DNA of 64,000 bases from Calonectria ilicicola (lineage: Eukaryota; Ascomycota; Sordariomycetes; Hypocreales; Nectriaceae), in contig CP085832.1 in the NCBI GenBank assembly GCA_020809705.1, positions 1,178,001-1,242,000 of the forward strand, read 5' to 3'. Below are positions 60,487 through 64,000 of this stretch, piece after piece (positions within the stretch are counted from its first letter, which is position 1; each line of letters starts with the position of its first letter). Position numbers and translations under genes: made by a program. The notes under the pieces were generated by a model. The model saw only the letters and a program-made list of their open reading frames with translations. It did no database searches and had not been told where the DNA came from.

Positions 60487-62529
60487 TGTGAAAATGTCGA
60501 TCAGAAGCCAGTACAATGCTGGCTGAACTGGGAGAAAGAAGAGGTGCTGCGTGTTTGTGAAGAGAGAGAAGAAGAAGAAGAAGAAACTGAGCGGTGGTGG
60601 TTTTTTTATTTTGAGAGCTTACGTTTGCCTCGCGGCAGAAACGCAAGCAAACTCGTAGAATGTGCGTGAATCACGGCAACCGTGAATTCGCGCGGGCTGT
60701 TGCCTTAATGTGGACTTGACAAAAAAAGGGCACATTGTAAGCAAAATATTGGTTCTTGGCAGCCATGTCTGCCTAATCGCACATGTCAACTCGCAGGCGT
60801 AGCGCCAGCACATTGTCTCACGACTGGCAAGGCAGTGCGCACTTATCTGGGCCCCCGCCTATCCATTGGTTGCTACACAGGTTGCATATGCTTCCAAGCT
60901 GACGGCGACAGGGTGATGAGTCGACAGAAAGTGAGCACAAACGCGCCCTCTGACTTGGCATGCAGGTGGAGGAAAGCGGAATTAAACCATGTCAATCTAA
61001 TGGTTGGTGGGGGCGGAAACGAATAACCCCAACACTGCCAAAAAGCCAGCACCAAGCAGACTGTTTTTATTTATCTTCAGTCTGGTATCACGAGTGTCAA
61101 ATCTTGGTTCTACCAAGTACCCATAAATGGAAAAACCTTCAGTCACGGCCAGTACTCATGGCTGTATTCAAAGCCAGCCCAGCCAATGTAAGTTGTAACC
61201 AATCCTAATGCCGCATATGGATCGATAGATTCTATTCTATTCATTTCCTTTCCACATACTTCTATCGGTATTTTTCTAGAGCATCATGGTATCCAGAGCC
61301 TGCGAGCACGTATTCAACACACAAAGATCAACCCTTGCACAGTCATGAAGGTTTGTTAAAGTATGACCCAAAATAATTCCAACATCACCTTGCGCCATTA
61401 CATTGACCCTTGACGACCATTTTCATAAAACATTATGAATAATTGAGAATAAGCCACGTCTTTCTTTGCTGGCATTATAAGTGATTTTTTTTCCCCCAAG
61501 CCATATGGACAGTTAAAAAGGTCAAACTTGATAGCAATAGCAGCCCTATTAGTTCAAAGGTCTAACCTCTACCACCAAGTATTTTAACATGTGACTACCC
61601 TGACATGTCATGGTAATAATTATCCTCATCCCCTTCATTTCCCCCACGAATAGCATTTTTCCCACTCCCCTTGTAATTTAGCTCAACTGATAAGTCAGAG
61701 AATGGGCTCACCCTCAGTGGCGACCAAAAGCTAGTCTTCTTGTTTTGGCGCAAACCTTAGCCTAACTTGCTGTAAAAAGTCAAGGTTGAAAGTCATTGCC
61801 CACCCTTGTCGTTACGCCCTTTATTGACCTCCCCCCCCCCGTCTCACTTTGACATTAATACCATGGGCGTCACAGTAAAGAAAAAACTTTCTTGCTCCTA
61901 CGATTTAAGCCAAAAACTTGACAGCGATAGAAACTGTTCATGAAAATAAGGATCAGGGTGGATTAACGGACACAATGAGCTGGTTGGCCTGCTGGTTGGT
62001 AGGCTTGAAAGAGCTCTGTTAGTCATTTAGGAACGGGTTGGGAGTATTTTCTTTATTGAATCTAACTTCCGACCGATACGAATTATGGCCTTCCAGGTGG
62101 GCGATCCTATCCCAAGACTTACAAGCCTTGCAGGACGACTTTAGCGTAGTTCGGGACGGCTCGCTAAACAGTGCAAGGGAAGAGAAAATGACTAAGATGA
62201 CGTTCCACCGACCACAGTGTAATGCGCAACGCAAAAATGCGTAATCCAAAGGCATGATACGCACAACAAAGACACGACAACAGTTTGAGTTCAAATTTAG
62301 AAATGAGGAGGTTCTTTGTTCGCGATGCTTTGTTGTCCGTTGGTTAGTCATCAGGTGTAGGGTAAACGCTGGCCAGATTAGGCAGCTTGGCTTCTTTGTT
62401 TAATGATGTCGGTGCTTTTTGCTGCCCTCGTTTAAACTTTCCAACCAACATCATCAATTTGAAGGCTCAAAGAGCATCTTGCGAGTACATCACCGATACG
62501 ACCTGCACAGGCAGAGGCACATCTCGCAG
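60487..62529. other. 2 kb divergent intergenic region, no gene seen
   Basis: Promoters of the AAA ATPase and the ceramidase. A purine-rich GAA tract lies at about 60561-60588 in the AAA leader, and a ten-C run near 61831-61840. The sequence is A/T-leaning in 61240-61700. The short frames present match nothing. Confidence 0.55.
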
Positions 62530-63442
62530 ATGGGGCACCACAATCTCCGCTTCGATGGCGATCCTCACTCTCTTAGTGGAGCTTGGAGCCCGCCAACCAG
62601 TAGGGCAAAGTGAGCATCACCCCAGAGCTGAAACAGGTTGTTGCCAACCAGCCACTAACCAGCGACCAGTTTCTGCGAAGAAGACTATGCCTTGACCTTC
62701 TACCTGGCTGAATTCATCAACTCAATGACTAACCTCGCCTACGGTAAGACGTTATTGTCACCTCATGTTGCATGATTGGCGCTAACACAATTCGTCAGTG
62801 TACTATGCTCTTCGATCTATGTATGGGCCCGGAAGCCGCGGAATATTCGCACCCAAGTTGGATTTCATGAATACTTCGCTTCTCTTTCTCGGCTTTGCGT
62901 CATTCTTGTTCCACGCCTCTATGCGCTCGACGCTTGAATTTGCTGATGAGCTCTCCATGATGGGGCTGCTGTGGTCCATGCTTCAAGCCACATGCACGAT
63001 TCGGCAGTCCCCTTTGAAAAGCCGGTTGATCTCCGTTTGTCTGGCTATCGCCTTCATAGCTTTTTCGGTTTTCTACGTCAAAACAGCAAAGATCATCTAT
63101 CAGGTGATCGCTTTCATTACAGGCGTTATTTGCCTTGGGTTGCGAACCATGTACCTCTTACACTTTGCTCAGCCAACGATTTCCAGAGCAAAGGGCTCGC
63201 GATGGACTAGGCGGACACTCAAAGCTGGGTTTCTATCCGTATTCGGGTACGTGATCTGGAACATTGACCTTGAGTTTTGCTCCCAGATCAGAGAGATCAG
63301 GCAACAAATCGGGCTCCCGTGGGCTTGGCTCCTTGAGCTGCACGGTTGGTGGCATATCCTGACAGCCATCGGGGCAAGCCAGTTCATGGATGTCGCTAGA
63401 GAAATACAGGAAGAAGTGAAGAAGGAGAAGAAGAAAGAATGA
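62530..63442 (+). CDS. YPC1: Alkaline ceramidase
   Basis: Membrane hydrolase that splits ceramides into a sphingoid base and a fatty acid in the ER/Golgi (YPC1/YDC1/ACER family). Exons 62530-62609, 62670-62743 and 62799-63442 give 265 residues. The family pattern is present: FCEEDYALTFYLAEFINSMTN at the start, SFLFHASMRSTLEFADELSMM in the second quarter, and LELHGWWHILTAIGA near the end, which supply the zinc-binding His, Asp and Ser residues of the fold. About seven hydrophobic segments are seen. The start was chosen because MGHHNLRFDGDPHSLSGAWSPPTS joins in phase to the conserved core. The tail is Lys/Glu-rich (EEVKKEKKKE), which may act as an ER-retention-like signal. The protein is somewhat shorter than yeast Ypc1. 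Confidence 0.9.
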
Positions 63443-64000
63443 GACGTGAAAGCATGGATGCGGCGTATTCATATCTACACTGGAAAGCTAATTGATGACT
63501 TTGGGGGCTATTTCATGTATCTAATCAAGCTATCATAATTGCATAATTGAGAATCTAGGCGCAAACTCGTGCTGCCTTACGGGTATTGAACCCGGTACTA
63601 ATCGCCTTACTTGCCTGATTTTTGCAGCGCTAGTCGCTGGCTAGCCTCTTTCATCCTTAGCGGTGGCTGGTTGCGTTTGCATCTGCCGCACAATCCTGCT
63701 ATAATACAGTCCTATCGCAATCTCTCTACTGGGCTGATTTAAGGTTACATGCCCATTTGGATCAAGTAGTTATGTTGCAAATCGCGGCATAATCCGTCGT
63801 GGGTAGCATAAACAAGAGCCGAGTTCCCGAAGAACACCAGTAGAGATGCTCGAATTCGCCATGCTTTTGATTTGAAATGTTGCGGCTCCGAGCACGTGCG
63901 ACCCATCGGCCGTATAGGATCAACCCCACAGCTTCATGTTATCAGTGTGGCCGACTTGAGTCAGATTAATCAAATTCAACCTAATCCGATTCAAATTGCT
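63443..64000. other. Window end, no gene seen
   Basis: 558 bases after the ceramidase stop. A GGTTCAATACC-like tRNA B-box word lies on the minus strand near 63580-63592, but no cloverleaf can be drawn. The last 40 bases are a run of AATC/AACCTAATC-like words. Confidence 0.5.

Noticed and set aside
63560..63650. tRNA-like sequence on the minus strand (GGTTCAATACC word and a CTGCAAA segment)
   Set aside because: The B-box-like word and an anticodon-loop-like CTGCAAA are present, but no acceptor stem pairs and the T stem has only four good pairs. It could be a tRNA fragment, but a working gene is not supported.

Overview
This window is nuclear DNA from a filamentous ascomycete, most likely a Sordariomycete and plausibly a member of the Hypocreales. 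The genes carry short GT-AG introns, mostly about 50-100 bases. The proteins are of filamentous-ascomycete type: a 21 kDa complex I subunit, a Ca-binding external NADH dehydrogenase, a long sulfite reductase beta chain, a Pth11/rhodopsin-like membrane protein and a DUF7025-type AAA ATPase. No bacterial-style operon, rRNA, clear tRNA, intact transposon, CRISPR array or biosynthetic gene cluster is visible. I joined exons by hand from splice consensus, reading frame and family conservation; no alignment was run.

Layout. 0.3-8.6 kb: MCM6 (+), then a 1238-residue disordered RGG-tailed protein (-). 10.7-12.4 kb: ATP synthase subunit f (-) and the complex I 21 kDa subunit (+) head to head. 12.8-14.0 kb: GID8 (-). 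15.6-17.5 kb: uridine kinase (+). 18.7-22.8 kb: external NADH dehydrogenase (+) and NOP53 (-), convergent. 23.4-25.9 kb: Rab6/YPT6 (+) and ribose-5-phosphate isomerase (-), convergent. 27.9-28.8 kb: KEI1 (+). 31.3-36.5 kb: sulfite reductase beta subunit (+). 37.2-40.7 kb: a chitin synthase (-). 43.8-45.8 kb: an MFS sugar transporter (+). 45.8-50.9 kb: a gene-free and partly AT-rich stretch. 50.9-57.4 kb: a seven-helix rhodopsin-like protein (+), a SAM methyltransferase (-), an M50-like membrane protease (+) and an unrecognised 244-residue protein (+). 58.2-60.5 kb: the AAA ATPase (-). 62.5-63.4 kb: alkaline ceramidase (+).

Most of the genes are housekeeping: DNA replication, respiration, ribosome assembly, vesicle traffic, pyrimidine salvage, pentose phosphate, sulfur assimilation, cell wall and sphingolipid metabolism. 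They do not form one pathway. The more interesting signals are regulatory: MluI cell-cycle boxes before MCM6, a CCAAT-bearing shared promoter for two respiratory genes, and a cluster of CYS3/MetR-like sites before sulfite reductase. Odd gene structures are an ATG-only coding exon in GID8 and a 15-base microexon in ATP17. I found no convincing new multi-gene system. The best candidates for unexplored function are the disordered RGG protein, the 244-residue repeat-like protein and the AAA ATPase.
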